Source of the DNA: Thermoplasmatota archaeon
GTDB lineage: Archaea > Thermoplasmatota > Penumbrarchaeia > Penumbrarchaeales > Penumbrarchaeaceae
Length of the DNA stretch: 45,806 nucleotides
Reading direction: 5' to 3'
NCBI GenBank assembly: GCA_025457865.1
Contig: JALOTP010000009.1
Span: 1-45,806 of the forward strand
Made by a program: the position numbers and the translations under genes. The first letter of the stretch is position 1. Each line of letters starts with the position of its first letter. Below the pieces are notes generated by a model. It was not told the origin of the DNA. It worked only from the letters and a program-made list of their open reading frames with translations, and searched no databases. Below are positions 1-7,698 of this stretch, in pieces.

Positions 1-121
1 TGATCCGCTGGTGGCGCTCATCCGAGAGTTGGAAAGACCTTTCCATTTCCGCCAATAACTCCTCATCGCCCATATCGAGCATCCTGCATATTATTTTCTC
101 GACATCATTGGAATCGGGCAT
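1..121 (-). CDS. Partial hypothetical protein, N-terminus only
   Basis: An open frame runs leftward off the window edge from an ATG at 121. About 40 codons are visible and the product begins MPDSNDVEKII and continues with an acidic helical stretch (LDMGDEELLAEMERSF). I do not recognise the family. An in-frame ATG also exists at 178, but the palindromic TATA-like site at 196-205 would place a transcript start near 170, so 121 (or the ATG at 82) is the likelier start. The gene is divergent from kptA and probably shares its promoter region. Whether it is real depends on sequence outside the window. Confidence 0.4.
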   Translation of the reverse strand, partial: MPDSNDVEKIICRMLDMGDEELLAEMERSFQLSDERHQRI

Positions 122-195
122 GAAAGTCCATCTGGCGCGGACATATTTGAGACTTTGCCTTTCCGAAAGCGGCCTCATCTCAGTCCTGAGCGGTC

Positions 196-205
196 AGATA
201 TATCT
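196..205. promoter_or_regulatory. Palindromic TATA box, possibly bidirectional
   Basis: The ten bases AGATATATCT form a perfect palindrome between the divergent partial gene and kptA. On the plus strand the site lies about 30 bases before the kptA Shine-Dalgarno (AAAGGAG, 228-234), a normal archaeal TATA position. Its symmetry means it could also serve the leftward gene. Function is inferred from position and composition. Confidence 0.5.
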
Positions 206-242
206 ATGCGAAGGTCCTCCTTATGAGAAAGGAGTTCTACAA

Positions 243-1181
243 ATGATCAAGCGTTGCCCTCAACATGGTTTTTTCAGGGGAGAGGAATGCCAGGTGTGCG
301 GAGACGAGAGTAAGTTCCTGATGAGCTCCTACGAACTGGAATCATTGGGCAGGATCCTGGCTCTAATATTGAGGCATGCCCCCGACAGGTTCGGGCTAGA
401 GATGGATGAGGAGGGTTTCATCGACCTCTACAAGATAGTGACGGCCATCAAGAAAAAGAAGGGCGATACGATGAGATGGCTGAGACCCACCCATATAATC
501 GGCCTGGTCGAGACGGATCCAAAGGGCAGGTACCAGGTAGAGGATAACAATGTGCGGGCCACTTATGGCCACTCGATCCCGTTGAAGATGAGCCTTCCCA
601 CGGACGGTATCCCAGAGCGGCTTTTCTATCCGGCCAAACCAGATGAGGTGGAAAAGTTCATGTCCGAAGGGATCCACCCGGTCGATAGGACCATGGTCCA
701 CCTAAGCAAGACCTGGAACGATGCTTTCGAGGCAGGGATACACAAAGAAGGACCTGAACCCATAATACTCAGGATAGACGCCGAATTGGCCTTGAACAAC
801 GGTATAATCATCCAGAGGGCTGGTAAAACGGTATTCACCGTGGAGGAGGTCCCACACGATTTCGTCTCTATTTCGGACGATGTCGACAAAGAGAACTCAC
901 GAAAGGAGCTCGAGGAGAGGGCAAGGACCATGCCCGGTTACGAAGCATCTCTAAAGAGCGAAGATGTCTCTTCCGCCAAAAAGAAGGGAAGGGCTCCGAA
1001 GAAGGACGAAAAAAAGGATAAGGATGATGATGCGGAAGAGGTCGGGGACGAAGACCTGGAAGAGGACATAGAGGATGATTCTGATGATGATGCGGACTTC
1101 GAGAACGAGGATGACGATTCCGAGGTCACTGATGATGATGAGGATGATGATGAAGAGGATGACGCCGTAGAAGAAGGTTGA
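243..1181 (+). CDS. kptA: RNA 2'-phosphotransferase (Tpt1/KptA) with polyacidic C-terminal tail
   Basis: KptA/Tpt1 transfers a 2'-phosphate from RNA to NAD+, giving ADP-ribose 1'',2''-cyclic phosphate. In eukaryotes this finishes tRNA splicing; the archaeal role is unclear because archaeal splicing leaves no 2'-phosphate. The protein (312 aa) opens with the archaeal zinc-ribbon signature CPQHGFFRGEECQVCG, then the family segment LGRILALILRHAP, a winged-helix region and the ADP-ribosyl transferase half (YGHSIPL, RTMVHLS). ATG 243 is chosen because AAAGGAG lies 8 bases upstream and the protein then starts at the zinc ribbon; the frame is open back to 108. From about residue 240 there is a lysine-rich linker and then roughly 55 residues almost entirely Asp/Glu, encoded partly by GAT repeats. 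That tail is not part of the known catalytic fold. Confidence 0.92.
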   Translation: MIKRCPQHGFFRGEECQVCGDESKFLMSSYELESLGRILALILRHAPDRFGLEMDEEGFIDLYKIVTAIKKKKGDTMRWLRPTHIIGLVETDPKGRYQVEDNNVRATYGHSIPLKMSLPTDGIPERLFYPAKPDEVEKFMSEGIHPVDRTMVHLSKTWNDAFEAGIHKEGPEPIILRIDAELALNNGIIIQRAGKTVFTVEEVPHDFVSISDDVDKENSRKELEERARTMPGYEASLKSEDVSSAKKKGRAPKKDEKKDKDDDAEEVGDEDLEEDIEDDSDDDADFENEDDDSEVTDDDEDDDEEDDAVEEG

Positions 1182-1276
1182 TCCTACCGACCTTCAAGTT
1201 CCATTAACAGTAACGTTCCAAATCCGCACTGATAAAGTTAAATAGTCATAATGGCAGGTCCTGTCTAGAAGGTGGT

Positions 1277-4200
1277 GTGAGCAGGACCGGTAAGGAGCTT
1301 TTAGGTTGTTCGGGCATGGGACCTTACCTGACTCTTGTACTGTTATTATCATTGATATCGCTCCCTATACTCCAAGCAGAGAATACGATAGGTGGCCTTC
1401 AAAGGGAATGGTCTGTACCGAATGAACCATCAGAAAGGTCATTTGGCATTAAACCCGAATCAGGCGGTTCAGGCACGAGGGAAGATCCGTTCTTGATATC
1501 CGATACCACCTCGCTCCAGGGTATCGAACAGAACCTCAGCGCGTATTACATCCTTACACAGAACATAGATGCTTCCGAAACAGTATTCTGGAACGATGAG
1601 AAGGGATTTGAACCAATAGGTTCAAAGGAAGCACCCTTCCTGGGTTCCCTTGATGGGGGAGGATTCGCTATATCAGGGTTGAATATCAACAGGACCTATG
1701 AGGACCTTGTGGCCATATTTGCCAGGACCCTGCCCTCTTCCACAATATCCAACCTTACCATCGTCAACTCTACAGTCAAGGGGAGGGATTTCACCGGTAC
1801 GTTAATAGGACAGAACTATGGAACGATCATGAATGTAACGATATTGGATGGTATTGTGGAAGGGAGAAATGACACAGGTGGACTGGCAGGTTACAGTATA
1901 GGTTTCATTAATAAAAATTCATACAACGGGACGGTAAAAGGATATCAGATCGTAGGTGGACTAGTGGGTAAGAACGATTTTACTGTTTCATCTTGTAACA
2001 CAACAATAATGATAAATGGAGCAATAACCGTTGGAGGATTAATAGGTAATAATAATCATAATGTAATTAATTGTTCTGCTGCTGGTTACGTAAAGGGTAA
2101 TGCTTTTATTGGAGGTGCTTTTGGGTCTAACAGCGGCAATATAAATGTTAAAATAATAGATACAGAATTCCGCGGTTCAGTTCACGGAGAGAAGGAAGTA
2201 GGTGGTTTCATAGGATGTAATTATGGAATCATTTTTAATAGCTCGAACAAAGGAGATGTTAGCTGTCCAACTTATCATGGTTCCATTTTCCCTTATTACA
2301 ATATCGGCGGTTTTGTTGGTAATAATTTTGTTGAAATTCAAAATTCCCATTCAAAAGTAAATATTTTTGGATCTGCGAATTTCATAGGTGGGTTCGTAGG
2401 TTATAATTATTATGGAAGGATTAAAAAATGTTCAGCTTCAGTAGACCTAAATTCACCTAATTGTGTCTCCATTGGTAGTTTTGCCGGTTATAATGGTGGA
2501 ACGAGTGGCTTGATCGAAGAATGTCTTACATCGGGGATGGTTAATGGAACAAAAATTATTGGTGGATTCATCGGAACTAACTATGCAACGATTAAAAACA
2601 GTTATTCAATGACAAATTCTAACGTTACTATTGATACAGGTGGTGGTTTTTGTGGAAAGAACGAGGGTTATTTTGGAAAAATAATCAATTCATATTCTAT
2701 GGGTAAGATATATGGAAATAATACTGTTGGAGGTTTTGTAGGTTTAAACAATTGCCAAATAATAAATTGCTTTTTCAATAAAGAAATAACGGGTTTGGAC
2801 CAATCAGACGGTGATGGATCGATGTCAACTGCACCTTTATCGAGCAAAGAGGCCCTTTTCGTGATTTCATCATCGAAATTCGACTGGGATTTCTCTACCA
2901 TCTGGGGGCAGGCCCCAGGCCAAACATATCCTTTTCTCAGATGGGAAAATAACAATCCACCGATAATGGAAGATTTCGAACTTCCAGAGTTAATTGAGGA
3001 CCATCCTTTTTCTATTGATCTCAAAGCAACGGACATTGACCTAAAAGATATTGTTCCTTTTTGGTACCTAACCTCTAACGCGAAATGGTTGAAGATCGAA
3101 AAGGAGACGGGAATGTTATATGGGACTCCTCTGGGAAATGATTGCACTAACATATGGATGAACGTATCGGTGACGGACGGAAGAGGAGGTTGGGATCACC
3201 TCAATAAAACGGTCTCGGTCACACCTATAAATGACGCTCCAGTGATATTGACGGAACCGATAACTTCAGTTCATGAAGATACACAGTATTTTATCGAGTT
3301 CGAAGGGTTCGATGAAGATGAGGATGAACTGACATGGACTTGCTGGACCGATGCGGATTGGCTCATTTTTAAAACCTACAAAGACCTTATGTTCATACCA
3401 TATAATACTGCGAGATTGTTCGGAAGACCAGATAATGGGGATGTTGGTATCTGGTCTGTCAAGGTATCCTTGAGCGATAACAACGGAAGCGTGGTCCATT
3501 CCCAGTTCAATGTTGAGGTTTTGCAGGTCAATGATAGACCGAAGATATTGAACGATTGCCCGATCATGATAGACGAAGGGGATTTCTCATTCCAGTATAT
3601 GGCCTCCGATGAGGAGAACGACCCGCTCGTCTGGTACCTTAACACGGATGCAAGCTGGTTGAAGATCGATAATATCGCAGGGAGGCTTAGCGGGACAACG
3701 ACCGATGATGACCTGGGGGAGTATTCGGTCAACGTTTCCGTCTCTGATGGGAACGGTGGAAGGGACCATAGGCAGTTCAGGCTCACTGTCAATAACGTAA
3801 ATGACGACCCCTGCATCTATTCGGTCCCCGATGACAAGGCCGTCGAGGACCACCTATACGAGTTCCACTTTCAAGCATTGGACACGGACCCGACCATGGA
3901 CATGCTTGAATGGGAGATAGAACCCCTCGGTTCGTGGTTCACCATAGATGCTTCGACTGGCTGGATGAAGGGGATACCAGAGAATGATGATGTCGGGACG
4001 AACTCTGTTCGAGTCGTTGTCAATGATGGAAAAGGAGGTACCCATCAGATATCGTTCATCATCGATGTAGAGAACGCCAACGACCCCCCTTACTGGATCG
4101 AGACGCCGAAGATGGTACTGGTCTATGAAGGAGAGAATGTCGTCCTTCATGCCGCAGCAGGCGATGTCGATGCGGGGGACAGGCTCTCTTACGGTATAGG

Positions 4201-4894
4201 TTCGAACCCGATGATAGATATCTCGATCGACGAGGTCACCGGGACCATAACCTGGGAAAGGTCGGTCCTGGGTTCATACAACATAGAAATTACCGCAACA
4301 GATGGCCAAGTTACCATTAAAAGTTCGTTCTGGCTCGAGGTCCAGAAAAATAACATGACGATCATCAATTCTAAACCTGTTATTGTTCAGGTCCCCGACC
4401 AGAGAGCATGGGTGGGAGAATGGTTCTTACAGGTTATCATGGGCCATGACCCCGATACGACGGAGACATCACTTCTTACCTTCTCCATTGTCAAGGGTCC
4501 CAACGGGTCTGTGATCTCAAATGATGGTATCTTCTCATGGACCCCTGTAAAAGAAGATATCGGGTCCCATCTGGTCACCGTGGCGCTAAACGATACGATA
4601 GACCAGACCACCATGAGCTTCTTCATTGAGGTGGTCCTGAGGAAAGAGGTCAAAGACCCACCCTGGGTTCTGTTCGGTTCGATCGCGCTTATCATCATCC
4701 TTGTACCACTACTCGCCATCCTCTTCATGGTATTGCATGGAAAATGGGTTCAGAAGAGAAAAAAGGACGACATGAGCTTCTATGCCCCCTTCTATATAAA
4801 AAGATACGAAGGGATAGCAGAGAAAAGACCCCCATTACCTCCTAAGGAGGATGGAAGATCGATAATGCAAGGAACAAAGGGAAAGGGGCCTTAA
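1277..4894 (+). CDS. Large membrane-anchored surface protein: GLUG repeats plus cadherin-like domains
   Basis: This 1205-aa protein has a signal peptide (hydrophobic core LVLLLSLISLPILQA at about residues 19-33). About twelve GLUG-type repeats follow (cores such as VGGLVGKN, IGGFVGNN, VGGFVGLN; residues about 170-500), which normally build a right-handed beta helix. Next come about six cadherin-like/He_PIG domains (residues about 555-1125), each ending in a VNDAP or VNDDP-type junction and containing acidic calcium-type motifs. A single membrane segment (about 1136-1160) and a short basic cytoplasmic tail close it. The role is probably adhesion or cell-surface structure; no catalytic motif is visible. 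GTG 1277 is used; ATG 1316 directly before the signal core is an alternative. DNA for the GLUG block (about 1980-2870) is much richer in A+T than the flanking parts of the same gene, suggesting a different history for that module. Confidence 0.85.
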   Translation: MSRTGKELLGCSGMGPYLTLVLLLSLISLPILQAENTIGGLQREWSVPNEPSERSFGIKPESGGSGTREDPFLISDTTSLQGIEQNLSAYYILTQNIDASETVFWNDEKGFEPIGSKEAPFLGSLDGGGFAISGLNINRTYEDLVAIFARTLPSSTISNLTIVNSTVKGRDFTGTLIGQNYGTIMNVTILDGIVEGRNDTGGLAGYSIGFINKNSYNGTVKGYQIVGGLVGKNDFTVSSCNTTIMINGAITVGGLIGNNNHNVINCSAAGYVKGNAFIGGAFGSNSGNINVKIIDTEFRGSVHGEKEVGGFIGCNYGIIFNSSNKGDVSCPTYHGSIFPYYNIGGFVGNNFVEIQNSHSKVNIFGSANFIGGFVGYNYYGRIKKCSASVDLNSPNCVSIGSFAGYNGGTSGLIEECLTSGMVNGTKIIGGFIGTNYATIKNSYSMTNSNVTIDTGGGFCGKNEGYFGKIINSYSMGKIYGNNTVGGFVGLNNCQIINCFFNKEITGLDQSDGDGSMSTAPLSSKEALFVISSSKFDWDFSTIWGQAPGQTYPFLRWENNNPPIMEDFELPELIEDHPFSIDLKATDIDLKDIVPFWYLTSNAKWLKIEKETGMLYGTPLGNDCTNIWMNVSVTDGRGGWDHLNKTVSVTPINDAPVILTEPITSVHEDTQYFIEFEGFDEDEDELTWTCWTDADWLIFKTYKDLMFIPYNTARLFGRPDNGDVGIWSVKVSLSDNNGSVVHSQFNVEVLQVNDRPKILNDCPIMIDEGDFSFQYMASDEENDPLVWYLNTDASWLKIDNIAGRLSGTTTDDDLGEYSVNVSVSDGNGGRDHRQFRLTVNNVNDDPCIYSVPDDKAVEDHLYEFHFQALDTDPTMDMLEWEIEPLGSWFTIDASTGWMKGIPENDDVGTNSVRVVVNDGKGGTHQISFIIDVENANDPPYWIETPKMVLVYEGENVVLHAAAGDVDAGDRLSYGIGSNPMIDISIDEVTGTITWERSVLGSYNIEITATDGQVTIKSSFWLEVQKNNMTIINSKPVIVQVPDQRAWVGEWFLQVIMGHDPDTTETSLLTFSIVKGPNGSVISNDGIFSWTPVKEDIGSHLVTVALNDTIDQTTMSFFIEVVLRKEVKDPPWVLFGSIALIIILVPLLAILFMVLHGKWVQKRKKDDMSFYAPFYIKRYEGIAEKRPPLPPKEDGRSIMQGTKGKGP

Positions 4895-4944
4895 ACCATT
4901 ATATATGAGGTCATCCTAACCGTCATCGCCCTCCAGAAACCTCT

Positions 4945-5052
4945 GCAGAGGTAGCTCAGCTCGGTAAGGCGCGAGACTGGAAATGGTTCGAAGCCGACCC
5001 GATATCTCGTGGGTTAAAACCCTCGGGGGTTCAAATCCCCTCCTCTGCGCCA
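4945..5052 (+). tRNA. tRNA-Ser (GGA) with a 21-nt intron
   Basis: The acceptor stem is GCAGAGG (4945-4951) with CCTCTGC (5042-5048), the discriminator is G5049 and CCA is encoded at 5050-5052. The anticodon stem is CGAGA/TCTCG (4972-4976 and 5005-5009), with anticodon GGA at 4979-4981. A class II variable arm (5011-5022, GGGTT/AACCC) and discriminator G support serine. The T arm is GGGGG-TTCAAAT-CCCCT. The anticodon loop is 21 bases too long, which is explained by an intron after position 37. The 3' end from T60 onward is duplicated 165 bases downstream (see the element at 5053-5217). Confidence 0.93.
4983..5003 (+). other. tRNA intron at position 37/38
   Basis: Removing these 21 bases restores a seven-base anticodon loop CTGGAAA. 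Cutting one base later gives the same product. Position 37/38 is the canonical archaeal site. The bulge-helix-bulge is imperfect: CTGG (4977-4980) can pair with CCCG (4998-5001) except for one T-C mismatch, and GGTT/AGCC forms a small intron hairpin. Confidence 0.75.
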
Positions 5053-5057
5053 TTTTT
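5036..5057 (+). repeat. Direct repeat, copy 1 (tRNA-Ser 3' end)
   Basis: Twenty-two bases from tRNA position T60 through the encoded CCA and the following TTTTT. An identical copy lies at 5201-5222, a 165-base period. Duplication of a tRNA 3' end is the usual footprint of site-specific integration into a tRNA gene. Confidence 0.9.
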
Positions 5058-5217
5058 CTCTCGTCAATTTTATATTGATCACGAGAAATGGCGCTTATTA
5101 TTGATTATATACGGAAAAAACTGGTCTATTCCTGGTCCATACTGGTTTTTTCCTGGCCCTTTAGAATTGGCCTATCGTCGATTAATAGACATTCCAAAGG
5201 TCCCCTCCTCTGCGCCA
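5053..5217 (+). other. Structured tRNA-linked element, copy A (three hairpins, tRNA-end flanked)
   Basis: This 165-bp noncoding unit directly follows tRNA-Ser(GGA) and ends in a copy of that tRNA's 3' end. Hairpin 1 pairs 5047-5055 (including the tRNA's last bases GCGCCA) with 5086-5094, continued by CTCGT/ACGAG (5060-5064 with 5081-5085). An 18-base linker (5095-5112) carries ATTGATTATATAC. Hairpin 2 pairs GGAAAAAAC (5113-5121) with GTTTTTTCC (5145-5153). Hairpin 3 pairs 5158-5167 with 5191-5200 (9 of 10 bases) around a 23-base loop (5168-5190). A homologue with the same layout lies behind tRNA-Gly at 20300-20460. Stems differ in sequence but keep pairing, while the linker and the hairpin-3 loop are conserved. 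No coding potential is seen. It may be a mini integrative element or a cotranscribed structured RNA; I know of no named family. Confidence 0.75.
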
Positions 5218-5222
5218 TTTTT
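5201..5222 (+). repeat. Direct repeat, copy 2 (duplicated tRNA-Ser 3' end)
   Basis: This is identical over 22 bases to 5036-5057 and is not part of a complete tRNA, because no T-stem 5' strand or acceptor 5' strand precedes it. It marks the distal boundary of element A. A run of T and then A follows. Confidence 0.9.
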
Positions 5223-5421
5223 TTTTTTTTAAAAAAGACATGGAAAATCACGAAGTGATTTTTCTATTGTTTTTCACTCATCAATTATTTATTGTCTTCG
5301 AGAAATGCACATGGCATGGATGAAAGTATTGGATTTCCTAGATTATTTAGTATATTCAATAAAATAATAATCCTTTTATCGGAGCAACAACCTTACTCGT
5401 CACAGGACCTGGAGCACTTGA
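5223..5421 (+). terminator. Intergenic stretch with terminator-like hairpin (5244-5274)
   Basis: A perfect 8-bp hairpin, AAAATCAC-GAA-GTGATTTT (5244-5262), is followed by T-rich sequence (5263-5274) and may end the tRNA transcript. At 5275-5310 the sequence loosely resembles the start of element A (a TCAATT...TTCGAGAAATG pattern), possibly a decayed second copy, but AT richness makes this weak. The rest is AT-rich, with possible TATA sequences around 5347-5380 for the CDF gene. No gene is visible. Confidence 0.5.
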
Positions 5422-6390
5422 ATGGCAACGAGGGAGCATTATGGCGAGTTCCTTGAAAAAAGGGCAAGGAGGGGACTCTTCGTCACCTGGGTCGGCCTAT
5501 TCGTGAATGTGGTCCTAACGCTCTTCAAATTCGCAGCTGGACTTCTGGGTCGAAGCTCTGCTATGATAGCGGATGCTGTCCATTCATTATCGGACCTAGG
5601 TACGGACATACTCGTTATCATCTGCTTTAGGTTCGTCGGAAAGGACAAGGACGACGTCCACAGATATGGTCACGGAAAGATAGAAACGGTCGTATCTGGG
5701 CTGATAGGACTTGCACTTCTGATCGTTGGTCTACTCATGATCTATTCTGCTATCGGAAAGGTCCTCGATTGTCTGAACGGGGATATCCTACCCAGACCTG
5801 GCTTGATCGCACTTGTGGCTGCAGGAGTATCGATCATCGTAAAAGAGCTCCTATTTCAATATACGATGCATATCGGAAGACAGATCAGGTCTGATGCAGT
5901 GAAGACCAACGCATGGCATCACAGATCAGATGCCCTATCCTCAATTGGTACCTTGTTAGGTATCGGTGGGGCCATAATTCTTGGTGGAAGATGGACCGTT
6001 CTGGATCCCATAGCGGCCATCTGTGTGAGCTTGATAATAATCTGGATCTCGATAAAGTTCATAAGGTCAAGTTTCAAGGAGCTGACAGAATCGTCCCTGG
6101 ACCCAGGAACGGAAAGAAAATTGATCAAGATGATATGTGGCACAAAGGGCGTTAGAGGTTATCATGACCTTCGGACCAGAAAGATCGGGACCGAGATAGC
6201 CATGGACGTCCATGTCACGGTCGATGAAGGTATCTCCATTGAAGCAGCGCACGATGTTTCAGATAGGATAGAAGCAAAGGTCAGGAATGCGTTCGGAGAA
6301 GGCGCAATAATCAATATCCATATAGAACCGAACACAAAAGAAAGGGCTATGAGGTCGAACATGGTAAATGAACGGTCTGGAAAAGGATAA
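5422..6390 (+). CDS. Cation diffusion facilitator (CDF) family metal exporter
   Basis: CDF proteins are dimeric antiporters that export divalent metals, usually Zn2+, across the cytoplasmic membrane in exchange for protons. The 322-aa product has the usual length and six hydrophobic segments. HSLSD (residues 54-58) lies in the second segment and HHRSD in the fifth, giving the paired H-xxx-D metal site typical of zinc-type members. The conserved loop HRYGHGKIE follows segment two. A cytoplasmic dimerisation domain with the usual EAAHDVSDRIEAKV pattern closes the protein. ATG 5422 has GGAG at 5411-5414. The next gene overlaps its end by 23 bases, so the two are probably cotranscribed. Metal specificity cannot be fixed from sequence alone. 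Confidence 0.93.
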   Translation: MATREHYGEFLEKRARRGLFVTWVGLFVNVVLTLFKFAAGLLGRSSAMIADAVHSLSDLGTDILVIICFRFVGKDKDDVHRYGHGKIETVVSGLIGLALLIVGLLMIYSAIGKVLDCLNGDILPRPGLIALVAAGVSIIVKELLFQYTMHIGRQIRSDAVKTNAWHHRSDALSSIGTLLGIGGAIILGGRWTVLDPIAAICVSLIIIWISIKFIRSSFKELTESSLDPGTERKLIKMICGTKGVRGYHDLRTRKIGTEIAMDVHVTVDEGISIEAAHDVSDRIEAKVRNAFGEGAIINIHIEPNTKERAMRSNMVNERSGKG

Positions 6391-7633
6391 AAAGGACTAT
6401 CATTATCTTATGACCATGGAGAGAACGGGCCTTATAGCCTCACTAGGTATCACCGTCATACTCTTGATGGGCGGATTGCTGGCCACCTTCCTCCTTCCCG
6501 AGGGGAATAACAGGTCCTACCCCTACCTACCTGCAGAGGACAACGATAGGTTCGTCCTTCCGGAACGCGAAGGCCTCAACGCGACCATAATGGGATCCAT
6601 ATCGTCCGGTGGAAGGTACCTGGTGAATCATATCAAGAAGGACGGTTCATGGGATTATCTCTACGATGCTGGAACCGATAAGGTCCTTCGCGGCTACAAT
6701 GTCCTGCGCCATGCCGGGACCACATATTCCCTTTGTTTAGCCTTCAGATACACAGGAGAGACGGAACTCTATAATGGATCTGTAAGGACATTGAACACGC
6801 TTCTATCAAGGTACCTTGTCGTGGACCGCGTTCACGGGCAGAGGGCCGCCTATATCGAATCAGGAGGGGTCGCAAAGCTGGGAGGTGCCGCCCTAGCAGC
6901 TCTAAGCATCGTTGAGCTCGAAGGAATGGACCCTCTGGTAACCTATGAGGAAGAGATGGACCTCCTTGGGACCTTCCTTCTCCTGATGCAAAGGCCAAAT
7001 GGTTCTTTGCAATGCTATTACAGGGCAAATGAGGACCTCCATTCGGACTATTATCCCGGAGAGGCCTTGCTTGCTCTGTCCAGGCTCTATGACCATACCA
7101 AAGATGAGCGTTATCTGAAAGCCTTAGGGAAGGGGCTGGCCTATTACAATGATTACTTCCCCGATATCTATACCGCCTATTCACCCTGGGCCGGAGAGGC
7201 CATTCTGCGATATTTCATCTCAACAAGGAACTCGACTACGGCCGACAAGTGCATAAGGATGGCCAACTCCTGTATGCAGGGGCAGATCACGGGAGGGCTG
7301 GACCCAAAGGTAGTGGGAGCATTCTCGAAGGACCCCTCGGCGAGTACGGCGAGCCGTCTGGAGGCTGTTTTCGATGCCTATTCGATATCGAACCTCAGGA
7401 ACGATAGTTGGGGGGTCCGCACCTTCGGAAGGTCCATGGACCTTGGGGCAAATTTCCTCATAGGCCTCCAAATAGACGATGTCGAGGCAAAGGGTCTCCC
7501 ATCACCCTCGAAATCGGAGGGCGGTTTTCCTGGGTCATTCTCTGACCTGACCATCCGGATAGATTACGTCCAACATTCGATCGTGGTCCTGGTCAAGGCA
7601 ATGGTCTATGGTGACGGCCGGTCTGTAATTTGA
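6368..7633 (+). CDS. Membrane-anchored alpha/alpha-barrel (six-hairpin-like) protein
   Basis: The 421-aa product begins with a short charged stretch and one hydrophobic anchor (GLIASLGITVILLMGGLLAT, about residues 20-40), so the bulk should face outside. The rest is alpha-helical with repeated Gly/aromatic features (DGSWDYLY, YNVLRHAGTTYSLCLA, YYPGEALLALSRLY, YSPWAGEAILRY). These resemble the (alpha/alpha)6 toroids of six-hairpin glycosidases and sugar epimerases. A polysaccharide- or glycan-related role is plausible but no catalytic residue can be named. ATG 6368 overlaps the CDF gene; ATG 6410, just before the membrane segment, is an alternative start. Confidence 0.6.
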   Translation: MNGLEKDKKDYHYLMTMERTGLIASLGITVILLMGGLLATFLLPEGNNRSYPYLPAEDNDRFVLPEREGLNATIMGSISSGGRYLVNHIKKDGSWDYLYDAGTDKVLRGYNVLRHAGTTYSLCLAFRYTGETELYNGSVRTLNTLLSRYLVVDRVHGQRAAYIESGGVAKLGGAALAALSIVELEGMDPLVTYEEEMDLLGTFLLLMQRPNGSLQCYYRANEDLHSDYYPGEALLALSRLYDHTKDERYLKALGKGLAYYNDYFPDIYTAYSPWAGEAILRYFISTRNSTTADKCIRMANSCMQGQITGGLDPKVVGAFSKDPSASTASRLEAVFDAYSISNLRNDSWGVRTFGRSMDLGANFLIGLQIDDVEAKGLPSPSKSEGGFPGSFSDLTIRIDYVQHSIVVLVKAMVYGDGRSVI

Positions 7634-7698
7634 TATGATGTCACCGAACCATTAAATACCCAACAGTTCAATAGATGGCTCCCAATGGAGGCCACCTG

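Noticed and set aside
108..242. N-terminal extension of KptA from TTG 108
   Set aside because: It would run through the TATA box and Shine-Dalgarno of the 243 start and lacks similarity to KptA.
1018..1161. GAT microsatellite as a regulatory repeat
   Set aside because: It lies in frame inside kptA and simply encodes the acidic tail.
5121..5156. Short CTGGT/CCTGG tandem repeat inside element A
   Set aside because: It falls in the hairpin-2 loop and right arm and is absent from copy B, so it is treated as local sequence rather than a separate repeat feature.
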